This document shows positions 1 through 7,144 of a stretch of DNA of 64,000 nt, in pieces; positions within the stretch are counted from its first letter, which is position 1; every line of letters begins with the position of its first letter. The notes beneath the pieces are model-generated. The model searched no databases. It was not told where the DNA came from and saw nothing but the letters and a program-made list of their open reading frames with translations. Source of the stretch: Marnyiella aurantia (GTDB lineage Bacteria > Bacteroidota > Bacteroidia > Flavobacteriales > Weeksellaceae); the NCBI RefSeq assembly GCF_014041915.1, contig NZ_CP059472.1, positions 1,612,001 to 1,676,000 on the forward strand, in the 5' to 3' direction. The position numbers and the translations under genes are program-made.

Positions 1-639
1 ATAGATAAGGGCAAAGAAGAAAAAGAAGTGCTTACCGACATTTGGAACCTAGGGAAGCAACCGCTCCGCACTACAGTGGAACGTTATGCGGATGTTTTTA
101 GAGCCCTGGGTTTCGGACTGACACTTTCGCATACTCTCAGACCCGACAGTGCCCCCAGGTCAGGAATCGGATTTGCGCCTTTTGCCCAGCATAAAGGCAA
201 GATGCTTCCATTGGATAAATCATTTGAACTCGCCAGGCTTCTTTCGCAAAAAAAGGACATCTATTTTTTCGGCGGAGGTAAGGAAGAGATAGATACATTG
301 GCTCAGTGGGAAAAGCAGATACCAAATACAAAAAGTCTGGCCGGTACCCTTTCGCTGAGTCAGGAACTGGAAAAGATCTCAAGTCTGGAGGTGATGATCT
401 CAATGGATTCGGCAAATATGCACCTTGCCAGCCTGGCAGGCACACGCTGCATATCCGTTTGGGGCTCTACACACCATTTTGCCGGCTTTCTGGGATATGG
501 ACAGAGCGAAGATGACATCGTGCAGGTAAAAGACCTGACCTGCAGGCCCTGCTCGGTATTCGGGGACCGCGAATGCTTTCGCGGAGATTATGCGTGCCTG
601 GAGGAAATCCACATTCAGCAGATACTTGAAAAACTCTAA
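1..639 (+). CDS. Glycosyltransferase family 9 (heptosyltransferase-like), 3' part
   Basis: The reading frame is open from the first base of the window, so the N-terminus lies outside; the GTG at position 28 is probably not the true start. The visible 213 residues match the C-terminal half of GT9 (ADP-heptose:LPS heptosyltransferase-like) enzymes. They show GFAPFAQHKGK, the nucleotide-sugar loop FFGGGKEE, and the stretch SMDSANMHLASLAGT followed by SVWGST, typical of the donor-binding Rossmann domain. The likely role is transfer of a sugar to lipopolysaccharide core or another envelope glycan at the cytoplasmic membrane. Donor and acceptor cannot be read from this fragment. A strong hairpin terminator follows. 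Confidence 0.85.
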   Translation: MDKGKEEKEVLTDIWNLGKQPLRTTVERYADVFRALGFGLTLSHTLRPDSAPRSGIGFAPFAQHKGKMLPLDKSFELARLLSQKKDIYFFGGGKEEIDTLAQWEKQIPNTKSLAGTLSLSQELEKISSLEVMISMDSANMHLASLAGTRCISVWGSTHHFAGFLGYGQSEDDIVQVKDLTCRPCSVFGDRECFRGDYACLEEIHIQQILEKL

Positions 640-643
640 ACAT

Positions 644-671
644 AAAACCTCAGAAAGCTCTGAGGTTTTTT
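644..671 (+). terminator. Rho-independent terminator of the glycosyltransferase
   Basis: An 11-bp perfect inverted repeat (AAAACCTCAGA at 644-654 and its complement at 659-669, loop AAGC) runs into a T tract directly after the stop codon at 639. Confidence 0.85.
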
Positions 672-724
672 ATTTGAATGTGTTTGCTGTTTCAAAGGAC
701 AGTATAAAACCACCAGACTTTAGC

Positions 725-755
725 AAAAAAAAATCTCAGATTTCTCTGAGATTTT
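725..755 (-). terminator. Terminator of tRNA-Val (minus strand)
   Basis: Perfect 11-bp stem (730-740 with 745-755, loop of 4) immediately beyond the 3' end of the tRNA. On the minus strand it is followed by nine T residues, as expected for an intrinsic terminator. Confidence 0.85.
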
Positions 756-756
756 G

Positions 757-831
757 TGGGCCCTGAGGGATTCGAACCCCCGACCCTCTGGGTGTAAACC
801 AGATGCTCTGAACCAACTGAGCTAAGAGCCC
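757..831 (-). tRNA. tRNA-Val (anticodon UAC)
   Basis: The minus strand folds as a complete 75-nt cloverleaf. The acceptor stem is GGGCTCT with AGGGCCC. The D arm is GCTC/GAGC, the anticodon stem TCTGG/CCAGA with loop TTTACAC (anticodon TAC), and the T arm GGGGG/CCCTC with loop TTCGAAT. The discriminator is A and no CCA is encoded, so CCA must be added after transcription. It reads GUA and, with wobble modification, other Val codons. A promoter lies 36 bp upstream inside the 3' end of folC. Confidence 0.95.
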
Positions 832-866
832 TAAACCGTTATTTGATGTCTCAAATTTTGGTGTTG

Positions 867-897
867 CAAATATACAAGCTTTTTTTATTTCTCCAAA
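867..897 (-). promoter_or_regulatory. Promoter of tRNA-Val
   Basis: On the minus strand TTTG (894-897) and TATATTTG (867-874) are separated by 19 bp. This fits the Bacteroidota housekeeping promoter (TTG about 19 bp before TAnnTTTG) at both elements. The -33 box lies within the last codons of folC, so the tRNA can be transcribed independently of that gene. Confidence 0.75.
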
Positions 898-2123
898 TTT
901 TTTTCTAAAAATTCTCCAACAATAAAGTTGCTTCCACCAATAAAAATCATTTCTCCGTCGCTAACATTTTGTAAAGCAGCAACATATCCATCCTGTAAAT
1001 TTTGATAAATTTTATAATTTATTTTAGCGTTTTCCAGTAAATTCCGGTACTCGGCCGGATTTCTGCCGCGTTCAATGTTCGGCTTTACAAAATAGTACGA
1101 TGAGTTAGGCGGTAAAATCTTTAAAACCTCATCAATTTTTTTGTCATTAACAAAGCCTAACACAATATGTTTACGGCAGTCCATGCTGTTTAACTGCTCA
1201 AAAACTTCAGTTAGCCCAGCCTGGTTATGGGCGGTATCGCAAATCGTAAGCGGATCTTCTGAAAACTTGAACCACCGTCCGATGAAGCCCGTGTTTCTGT
1301 ATACATTCAGCATCCCTGAAGCTATATGTTGAGGGGCAATGCTGTATCCAACCTTCCGGAGTTCTTCAACAAGAGCAACTGCAACCTTAATATTCTTTTT
1401 TTGATAGTTTCCTGTAAGGTCCGAGGTTAAGGTGGTTTCAATGGCTGTGGCATCAATAAATGGAGCGTTCTTTTCCAAAGCTCTCGCCCGCATAATGCTA
1501 TGTACCGTGAGGTCGTCATCTCCGCAAATAATGGGTGTCTTACTTTTTATGATACCAGCTTTTTCGGCAGCAATTTCTTCCAGAGTATCACCCAGGATGT
1601 TCTGGTGGTCCAGTGCCACATTCGTAACGGCACTTACTAAGGGCTGAATTATATTCGTAGAGTCCAGCCTGCCACCCAGGCCAACTTCTATAATTGCCAG
1701 ATCTACATTGTTGTGATGAAAATATTCGAATGCCATTACCGTGGTGAATTCAAAAAATGAAGGACGGATGTCTGTGGGCAAAGTTTTAAGTTTCTGTATG
1801 AATCCGCAGACAAATTCCTTTGAACAGTTCTCACCGTTAATCTTTATCCTCTCCGTAAAATCAATCAGATGCGGCGAGTTATAAAGTCCTGTTCTGTATC
1901 CGGCTTCCTGCATTACCGATGCCAGCAGGTTACTTGTAGAACCTTTACCATTGGTACCTCCAATATGTACTGTTTTTATCTTATCCTGTGGATTTCCGAA
2001 GAACTCACACAGCTTAACTATATTATCCAGACCCGGTTTATAGGCCTTCTTACCTTCGAGCTGATAATTTGGTGCCTGCACGAAAAGCCATTCGATCGCT
2101 TGCTGATACTCCTCATTTGTCAT
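885..2123 (-). CDS. folC: Folylpolyglutamate synthase / dihydrofolate synthase
   Basis: This 412-residue Mur-ligase-superfamily enzyme adds glutamate to dihydropteroate and folates in the cytosol, using ATP. The P-loop GGTNGKGST is at about residues 55-63. Further along come the ADST-type loop GGRLDSTN, the central-domain stretch ALDHQNILGDT typical of FolC, and the C-terminal DTAHNQ motif. The frame is open for 22 more codons to an ATG at 2189, but I chose the ATG at 2123 (MTNEEYQQ): the family normally begins there and the extra residues look unrelated. It is divergent from the TolC gene and lies upstream of tRNA-Val. Confidence 0.93.
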   Translation of the reverse strand: MTNEEYQQAIEWLFVQAPNYQLEGKKAYKPGLDNIVKLCEFFGNPQDKIKTVHIGGTNGKGSTSNLLASVMQEAGYRTGLYNSPHLIDFTERIKINGENCSKEFVCGFIQKLKTLPTDIRPSFFEFTTVMAFEYFHHNNVDLAIIEVGLGGRLDSTNIIQPLVSAVTNVALDHQNILGDTLEEIAAEKAGIIKSKTPIICGDDDLTVHSIMRARALEKNAPFIDATAIETTLTSDLTGNYQKKNIKVAVALVEELRKVGYSIAPQHIASGMLNVYRNTGFIGRWFKFSEDPLTICDTAHNQAGLTEVFEQLNSMDCRKHIVLGFVNDKKIDEVLKILPPNSSYYFVKPNIERGRNPAEYRNLLENAKINYKIYQNLQDGYVAALQNVSDGEMIFIGGSNFIVGEFLEKNLEK

Positions 2124-2220
2124 TTCGCAAATTTCAAAAAAGATTTCAATTGCAGGCGCATGATCTTCTGAAAATTGTAACATTTCCAAAGCTACATCGT
2201 CTAATCACCTAAAATAGCGA

Positions 2221-3561
2221 ATGAAAAAACTTCTGTTTTTGGCTTTAGGCTGTGTTTTCATCGGAACAAATGCCCAAAAAAAGTGGACATTGCAGGAAGC
2301 TGTGGAATATGCCGTTCAAAATAACCTGCAGGTCATCAGTTCGCAAAACAATCAGAGGATACAGCAGAACTCTCTCAGTATAGCAAAGCGGGAGTATTTA
2401 CCATCCGTGGCAGGTAACGTAAATAATAATTTTTCATTCGGGCAGGGCAGGGATTTTTTCGGAGCCACCCAGCGGAATGATAATTTTACGAACAGTGTTA
2501 ATGTTGGAGCAGATATACTGCTTTTCAACCACGGACGTATTGAAAAGAATATTCGGCGGACACAGTATGAACTGGAAGCAGCAGGTTATGATGTGGAACG
2601 CGTGAAAAATGATATTTCACTGCAGGTGGCGCAGCAGTATCTACAGATCATGCTGAATAAGGAAGTTGAAAAGATTGCGTTAAGTTCTCTGCAAAATGCC
2701 ACAAAACTTCTGGACCGTGCCAAAATTACCACTGAGGTAGGCACAACAGCCAGAACTATATTGGCAGAAGCCGAGGCCGCGGTATCCCGGGAAAACCAAA
2801 ACTTAAAGAATGCCGAAATCAATACTGACAGAAGTCTGTTTGCGCTGGCCCAGTTGCTCCGGTTAACTGATTATAAAAATTTTGATGTTGCTGAGGTAGA
2901 TGTAGAACAGCAGCCACAGGCACCACTTCATTCAGCCTCCGATATCATTGAGACCGCATTCGGCAATCAGCCGCAGATAAAAGCTGCTGAAAGCCGGATT
3001 AAAGCCGCCCAGGCACAAACCGAAATTACAGAAACAGCTTTCTGGCCCACAATATCAGCCAGCGCAGGCATTGGATCTTCTTATTTTAATTCATTGGTAA
3101 AAAGATATGATCAGTTGGGGAACCTTGTTAAAGACCGAACTTTTTTCGAGCAGTATCAGGATACTTTTGGACAGCAGGTAGGACTGTCGGCCAATATTCC
3201 CATCTTCAACAAAGGTATTACGAGATTACAGGTGGAACAGAGCCGTATCAATGAGGAAGTTGCCCAAAACGCACTTGAAATTCAGCGTCAGGAAGTACTC
3301 CAGAATGTGCAGAGGTCTCAGTTTGATGCCGAATCGAGTTATGAATCCTATCTGGCAGCCCTGGAAACTGAGAAAAGCACCGCCCTGGCACTGGACTTTA
3401 CCGAAAAAAGTTATGCTGCGGGCCGTGCTACGATCTATGATGTGAATGTGGCCAGAAACAATTATGCTAATGCACAGGGTTCTGTAGCCCAGGCTAAGTA
3501 CAATTATATTTTCAGCCTGAAATTGCTTAACTTCTATGCAGGTATCCCGATTACATTGTAA
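2221..3561 (+). CDS. TolC-family outer membrane channel
   Basis: 446 residues with a signal peptide (MKKLLFLALGCVFIGTNA). The mature protein begins KKWTLQEAVEYAVQNN, the usual start of outer membrane efflux proteins. Two internally similar helical halves are visible, the second near SDIIETAFGNQPQIKAAESRIKAAQAQTEI, with long alpha-helical hairpins rich in A, E and Q. Such proteins trimerise into a barrel plus periplasmic tunnel that connects inner membrane pumps to the outside. No membrane fusion protein or pump lies beside it here, so its partner must be encoded elsewhere. The gene ends 24 bp before the SprT-like gene. Confidence 0.88.
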   Translation: MKKLLFLALGCVFIGTNAQKKWTLQEAVEYAVQNNLQVISSQNNQRIQQNSLSIAKREYLPSVAGNVNNNFSFGQGRDFFGATQRNDNFTNSVNVGADILLFNHGRIEKNIRRTQYELEAAGYDVERVKNDISLQVAQQYLQIMLNKEVEKIALSSLQNATKLLDRAKITTEVGTTARTILAEAEAAVSRENQNLKNAEINTDRSLFALAQLLRLTDYKNFDVAEVDVEQQPQAPLHSASDIIETAFGNQPQIKAAESRIKAAQAQTEITETAFWPTISASAGIGSSYFNSLVKRYDQLGNLVKDRTFFEQYQDTFGQQVGLSANIPIFNKGITRLQVEQSRINEEVAQNALEIQRQEVLQNVQRSQFDAESSYESYLAALETEKSTALALDFTEKSYAAGRATIYDVNVARNNYANAQGSVAQAKYNYIFSLKLLNFYAGIPITL

Positions 3562-3585
3562 AAATTAGTAGCCTGAAGCACTTTA

Positions 3586-4176
3586 ATGTCAGTTACTCTT
3601 TTAGAAAAATATCTTCCCCCCCAATCCTTGCCATATCTGAAGGACTGGTTTGGCAGTCACAGGATCCACATCAAGATTACACGCGGAAGGTCTACAAAAT
3701 TAGGGGATTACCGTAAAATGCAGGATGGGAGTCATCAGATAACCCTAAACTCCACGCTGCAGCCCCATTTGTTTTTTTTCGTGCTTAGCCATGAACTTGC
3801 ACATCTAATCGCATTTGACCGCTTCGCGGGAAGAATAACAGCACACGGCACCGAATGGAAGAAAATTTTCGGTGAAATGCTGCAGGACAGTATTAGTGTA
3901 TATGCAGAGGACCTTCAACCCATCATTTTTCGCTTCTCACAGTCGCCTAAGGCAAGTTTTATGGCAAGCCCGGAACTGGTAAGATATTTCCATATTGAAG
4001 ATTATGAGGATGAAAGCAGTTATGTTGATGATCTGGGTTTACAGGACCGTTTCATTTACCGAAAGAAGACATATATCATAGAGCAGAAACTTAAAAAAAA
4101 CTATATTTGTGTTGAACTGGAAACCGGGAAAAAATACATTTTCAAACCCCTGGCCAGAGTCCAAAAAATAAGCTAA
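3586..4176 (+). CDS. SprT-like zinc metalloprotease-domain protein
   Basis: 196 residues. The metal site is HELAH at residues 69-73 with a third histidine at 87 (TAHGTEW), the HExxH...H arrangement of SprT/Spartan-like domains. Bacterial SprT-like proteins are cytosolic and mostly uncharacterised; their eukaryotic relatives cleave DNA-protein crosslinks. There is no signal peptide. The C-terminal region (about 150-196) contains YRKKTYIIEQKLKKNYICVELETGKKYIF, where bacterial relatives often have a zinc ribbon; here no cysteine pairs are seen. It sits 24 bp after the TolC gene and 2 bp before the guanylyltransferase gene, so co-transcription is likely. Confidence 0.85.
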   Translation: MSVTLLEKYLPPQSLPYLKDWFGSHRIHIKITRGRSTKLGDYRKMQDGSHQITLNSTLQPHLFFFVLSHELAHLIAFDRFAGRITAHGTEWKKIFGEMLQDSISVYAEDLQPIIFRFSQSPKASFMASPELVRYFHIEDYEDESSYVDDLGLQDRFIYRKKTYIIEQKLKKNYICVELETGKKYIFKPLARVQKIS

Positions 4177-4178
4177 AC

Positions 4179-5261
4179 ATGTTAAAATCAGATAATTACT
4201 GCGTCATAATGGCTGGTGGTATTGGAAGCCGGTTCTGGCCCATGAGCACGCAAAAGTTTCCCAAGCAGTTTCAGGATATTCTGGGTACAGGCAGGACAAT
4301 GATCCAGCAAACCTATGACAGGATAAGCCAACTGCTGCCCGCCGAAAACATTTATGTAATTACCAATAAGGAATACGTGGAACTTTCGCAGTCCCAGCTT
4401 CCTGAAGTACCGGCTGAAAACATTGTGGGCGAGCCAATGATGAAGAACACCGCCGCCTGCAACATTTACATGGCCAGCAAAATTGCTGCAAAATCACCTG
4501 ATGCTAATATTATCGTCCTGCCCGCGGACCACCTGATTGTTAAAGAAAAAACCTTTCTGGAGAAGGTGAGTTATGCATTCGGACTGGCGTCGCAGCATGA
4601 TTATCTCATTACACTTGGAATTACTCCCACTCGTCCGGATACAGGATACGGCTATATTCAGTTCATTGATACTCCCGGCAAAGAAATATCAAAAGTGAAG
4701 ACTTTTACAGAAAAACCCAGTCTGGAAATAGCAAAAACCTTTCTGGAAAGCGGCGACTTTCTGTGGAACTCCGGAATTTTTGTCTGGAATGTTAAAAGCA
4801 TATACAGTGCTTTCGAAAATTACCTGCCGGAAATGTGCGAACAGTTCAGTTCCTGTGAATACAATTCGGACCGTGAAAGCCAGTGCGTGGAACTGATTTA
4901 CCCAAAGGTGACCAAAATTTCAATAGACAACGGTATACTGGAACGCGCAAATAACGTATATGTTATCCCGGCAGATTTGGGATGGAGCGATCTGGGAACC
5001 TGGACCTCTGTATATGAAAACGCCGAAAAGGACAGCCAGAAGAATGCGGTGAACTCAAAATATGTAATGACCTACAATTCAAAAGGCAATGTAGTGCGAC
5101 TGAAGAACAGCAGCAAAGCTGTGGTTTTAGACGGACTAAAGGACTATATAATTGTTGATACAGACAAAGCATTGCTCATTTGTCCGCGTGCAAATGACCA
5201 GTTGATAAAGCAGTATGTTCAGGATATAAAGAACCTGAAGAATGGCAACAAATTTATATAA
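4179..5261 (+). CDS. Mannose-1-phosphate guanylyltransferase
   Basis: 360 residues, nucleotidyltransferase fold. It forms GDP-mannose from mannose-1-phosphate and GTP. The signature GGIGSRFWPMS at about 13-23 with KFPKQF, the LPADH motif, and TRPDTGYGYI and FTEKP typical of ManC/GMPP all appear. It is the short form without a C-terminal mannose-6-phosphate isomerase domain. GDP-mannose feeds envelope polysaccharides and glycoproteins, fitting the envelope genes nearby. The start is 2 bp after the SprT-like stop. Confidence 0.93.
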   Translation: MLKSDNYCVIMAGGIGSRFWPMSTQKFPKQFQDILGTGRTMIQQTYDRISQLLPAENIYVITNKEYVELSQSQLPEVPAENIVGEPMMKNTAACNIYMASKIAAKSPDANIIVLPADHLIVKEKTFLEKVSYAFGLASQHDYLITLGITPTRPDTGYGYIQFIDTPGKEISKVKTFTEKPSLEIAKTFLESGDFLWNSGIFVWNVKSIYSAFENYLPEMCEQFSSCEYNSDRESQCVELIYPKVTKISIDNGILERANNVYVIPADLGWSDLGTWTSVYENAEKDSQKNAVNSKYVMTYNSKGNVVRLKNSSKAVVLDGLKDYIIVDTDKALLICPRANDQLIKQYVQDIKNLKNGNKFI

Positions 5262-5330
5262 GAAGCGTAGGCAATAAGATTGAGTATTGTCCGTTTTTTA
5301 TAGTCGGCACATAGGTGCATATTTTGGTTT

Positions 5331-6038
5331 ATGAAAAAAATCTTCGTCCTTACATCGCTTTTCGCGGCACTGTCTTTCCAGTCTCAGGAGAAGAAAGTCC
5401 ACTTCACAAATGCGGAAAACCTGCTTCGGGACATCAGCCCGGACCGGAATATCATTTCGTGGACAGTAATTCATCATCTTGAAGGGAAAGACCGCGTCCT
5501 TACCACCGAACGGAAATCTCCGTTTGAGAGTCAGGGCAAGGGTTTTAAACTTAACCCTCAAGAGCGTGGTTATTACTATATTGCATTTACACAGGCCGGA
5601 AGTACACAATACATTACAGATCCCAATTCTTTAAAATCGTTTATAGGTCGGATTGATAACGGCGAGGAAGCTGCGTTGGCTGCACTTGCACATGGTTATC
5701 AGATTGATTTTGAATTTAAAGATTACGCGGCCAACTATGTGGATCACGGCAGTTACTATATCGTAGATGCAGGAAAGGTCACCTCACTGGAATGCCCATT
5801 GTCCAGGGTTCATTATACCATGCGTGTTGACAAAGCCACGGGCGCAGTTTCTGAAGAAAAAGATTTAGGACCCTATTTTGAACTTTATGGTAAGGAATGC
5901 AAGAACAATCCCCATTACAGTGCTCTGGACAGGCAGATAGAAGAGGCAAAGCTTCGTGCTGAGGAGCAGAAAAGGATACAGAAGGAACTGACTAAGAAGA
6001 TGGAAAAAAAAGTGCGTAAACAGCAGCGCAGGAATTAA
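5331..6038 (+). CDS. Secreted protein of unknown function with basic coiled-coil tail
   Basis: 235 residues beginning with a signal peptide (MKKIFVLTSLFAALSFQSQ), so probably periplasmic. The body has no motif I can name. It has two cysteines (in LECPLSR and GKECKN) that could pair. The last 45 residues, from ALDRQIEEAKLRAEEQKR, form a strongly charged heptad-like helix ending KKVRKQQRRN, with a very basic tip that might bind anionic envelope polymers or membranes. The gene overlaps the convergent bcp by 4 bp. It looks like a lineage-restricted conserved hypothetical. Confidence 0.75.
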   Translation: MKKIFVLTSLFAALSFQSQEKKVHFTNAENLLRDISPDRNIISWTVIHHLEGKDRVLTTERKSPFESQGKGFKLNPQERGYYYIAFTQAGSTQYITDPNSLKSFIGRIDNGEEAALAALAHGYQIDFEFKDYAANYVDHGSYYIVDAGKVTSLECPLSRVHYTMRVDKATGAVSEEKDLGPYFELYGKECKNNPHYSALDRQIEEAKLRAEEQKRIQKELTKKMEKKVRKQQRRN

Positions 6039-6487
6039 TCCGCGCTTAAGATTTGCTGCGCGGCCGCTTTGGACTTCACTTTGTCTATCCTGCGAACGCA
6101 GATTCCTTTTTCGTCAAAAATAAAAGTGGTGCGTACGATACCATAATAAGTTTTTCCGAAGGTTTTCTTTTCCTGCCAGACTCCAAATTTTTCCACTATT
6201 TCCCTTTGCTCATCGGCTATAAGGTCATAACCTAAATTAAATTTCGTGTGGAAGTTCTTCTGCTTCTTTACCGAATCTGCTGAAATACCCAGCATACTGT
6301 ACCCGGCTTTTTGCAGCTCAGCGAGATGGTCGTTTAAATTGCAGGCTTCAGCGGTGCAGGTGGGAGTATTGGCCTGAGGATAGAAAAACACAACTGTTTT
6401 ATGACCGAGGAAGTCTGAACTCTGGACCGTTCGGCCTTCCTGGTTAAGCGCGGTAAACTCCGGTAACTGATCTCCTGCATTCAACAT
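6035..6487 (-). CDS. bcp: Thiol peroxidase, Bcp/PrxQ type
   Basis: 150-residue peroxiredoxin that reduces hydrogen peroxide and organic peroxides, recycled by thioredoxin. The peroxidatic cysteine is C44 in the loop QANTPTCTAEACN and the resolving cysteine is C49, five residues on, as in the CxxxxC class of PrxQ enzymes. FYP before the loop and the GISADS segment are also typical. It has no signal peptide, so it is cytosolic. It is divergent from nth with 32 bp between start codons, so the two share a promoter region. Confidence 0.95.
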   Translation of the reverse strand: MLNAGDQLPEFTALNQEGRTVQSSDFLGHKTVVFFYPQANTPTCTAEACNLNDHLAELQKAGYSMLGISADSVKKQKNFHTKFNLGYDLIADEQREIVEKFGVWQEKKTFGKTYYGIVRTTFIFDEKGICVRRIDKVKSKAAAQQILSAD

Positions 6488-6519
6488 AAAGGTTAATTTT
6501 GTTCAAATTTAAATTTAAA

Positions 6520-7137
6520 ATGACAAAAAAGCAAAGGGCTGCCATTGTAATAAACGAACTGGAGAAACTGTATCCTACCGTACCCATTCCGCTGGACCAT
6601 ACCGATCCTTTCACTTTACTGGTGGCAGTAGCGCTGTCTGCACAAACGACAGACCGGAAAGTGAACCAGATTACGCCCGCACTTTTTGCCGTGGCGGAAA
6701 CACCTTTCAAAATGCAGAATCTTGAAATTTCTGAAATTAAAGATCTTATTAAAGAAATCGGTCTTGCGAATCAGAAAGCAAAAAATCTGAAGAGGATGGC
6801 CGAACTTCTGGTAGAAAGGCATGATGGTGAAGTGCCGCAGACTTTTGAAGAGCTGGAGGCACTGCCAGGCGTGGGACACAAAACAGCAAGTGTGGTAATG
6901 AGCCAGGCTTTTGGCGTGCCTGCTTTTCCTGTAGACACGCATATTCACCGGCTGATGACACTCTGGAAACTTACCAGCGGCAAAAATGTACAGGAAACGG
7001 AGCGTGATGCAAAAAAAATATTCCCGAGGGAATTATGGAATAAACTGCATCTTCAGATTATCTTCTACGGCCGCGAATATTCTCCCGCACGCGGAAAACG
7101 CGAAGGAGATTTCATTACCAAAATGTTAAATCTGTAG
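6520..7137 (+). CDS. nth: Endonuclease III lacking the [4Fe-4S] cysteines
   Basis: 205-residue DNA glycosylase/AP lyase of base-excision repair. The helix-hairpin-helix LEALPGVGHKTA (about 112-123) carries the catalytic lysine K121, and the catalytic aspartate is D139 in FPVDTHIHR. In E. coli the protein ends with four cysteines that ligate a 4Fe-4S cluster. Here the tail after FYGREYSPARG contains no cysteine at all and stops after MLNL. I set the start at the ATG at 6520 (MTKKQR); a TTG-initiated form from 6499 would add seven unlikely residues. Function is still expected, because both catalytic residues are intact. Confidence 0.92.
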   Translation: MTKKQRAAIVINELEKLYPTVPIPLDHTDPFTLLVAVALSAQTTDRKVNQITPALFAVAETPFKMQNLEISEIKDLIKEIGLANQKAKNLKRMAELLVERHDGEVPQTFEELEALPGVGHKTASVVMSQAFGVPAFPVDTHIHRLMTLWKLTSGKNVQETERDAKKIFPRELWNKLHLQIIFYGREYSPARGKREGDFITKMLNL

Positions 7138-7144
7138 TAATTGT

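Noticed and set aside
2124-2189. 22-residue N-terminal extension of folC
   Set aside because: The family begins near MTNEEYQQ; the extra residues look unrelated and would intrude into the divergent promoter region.
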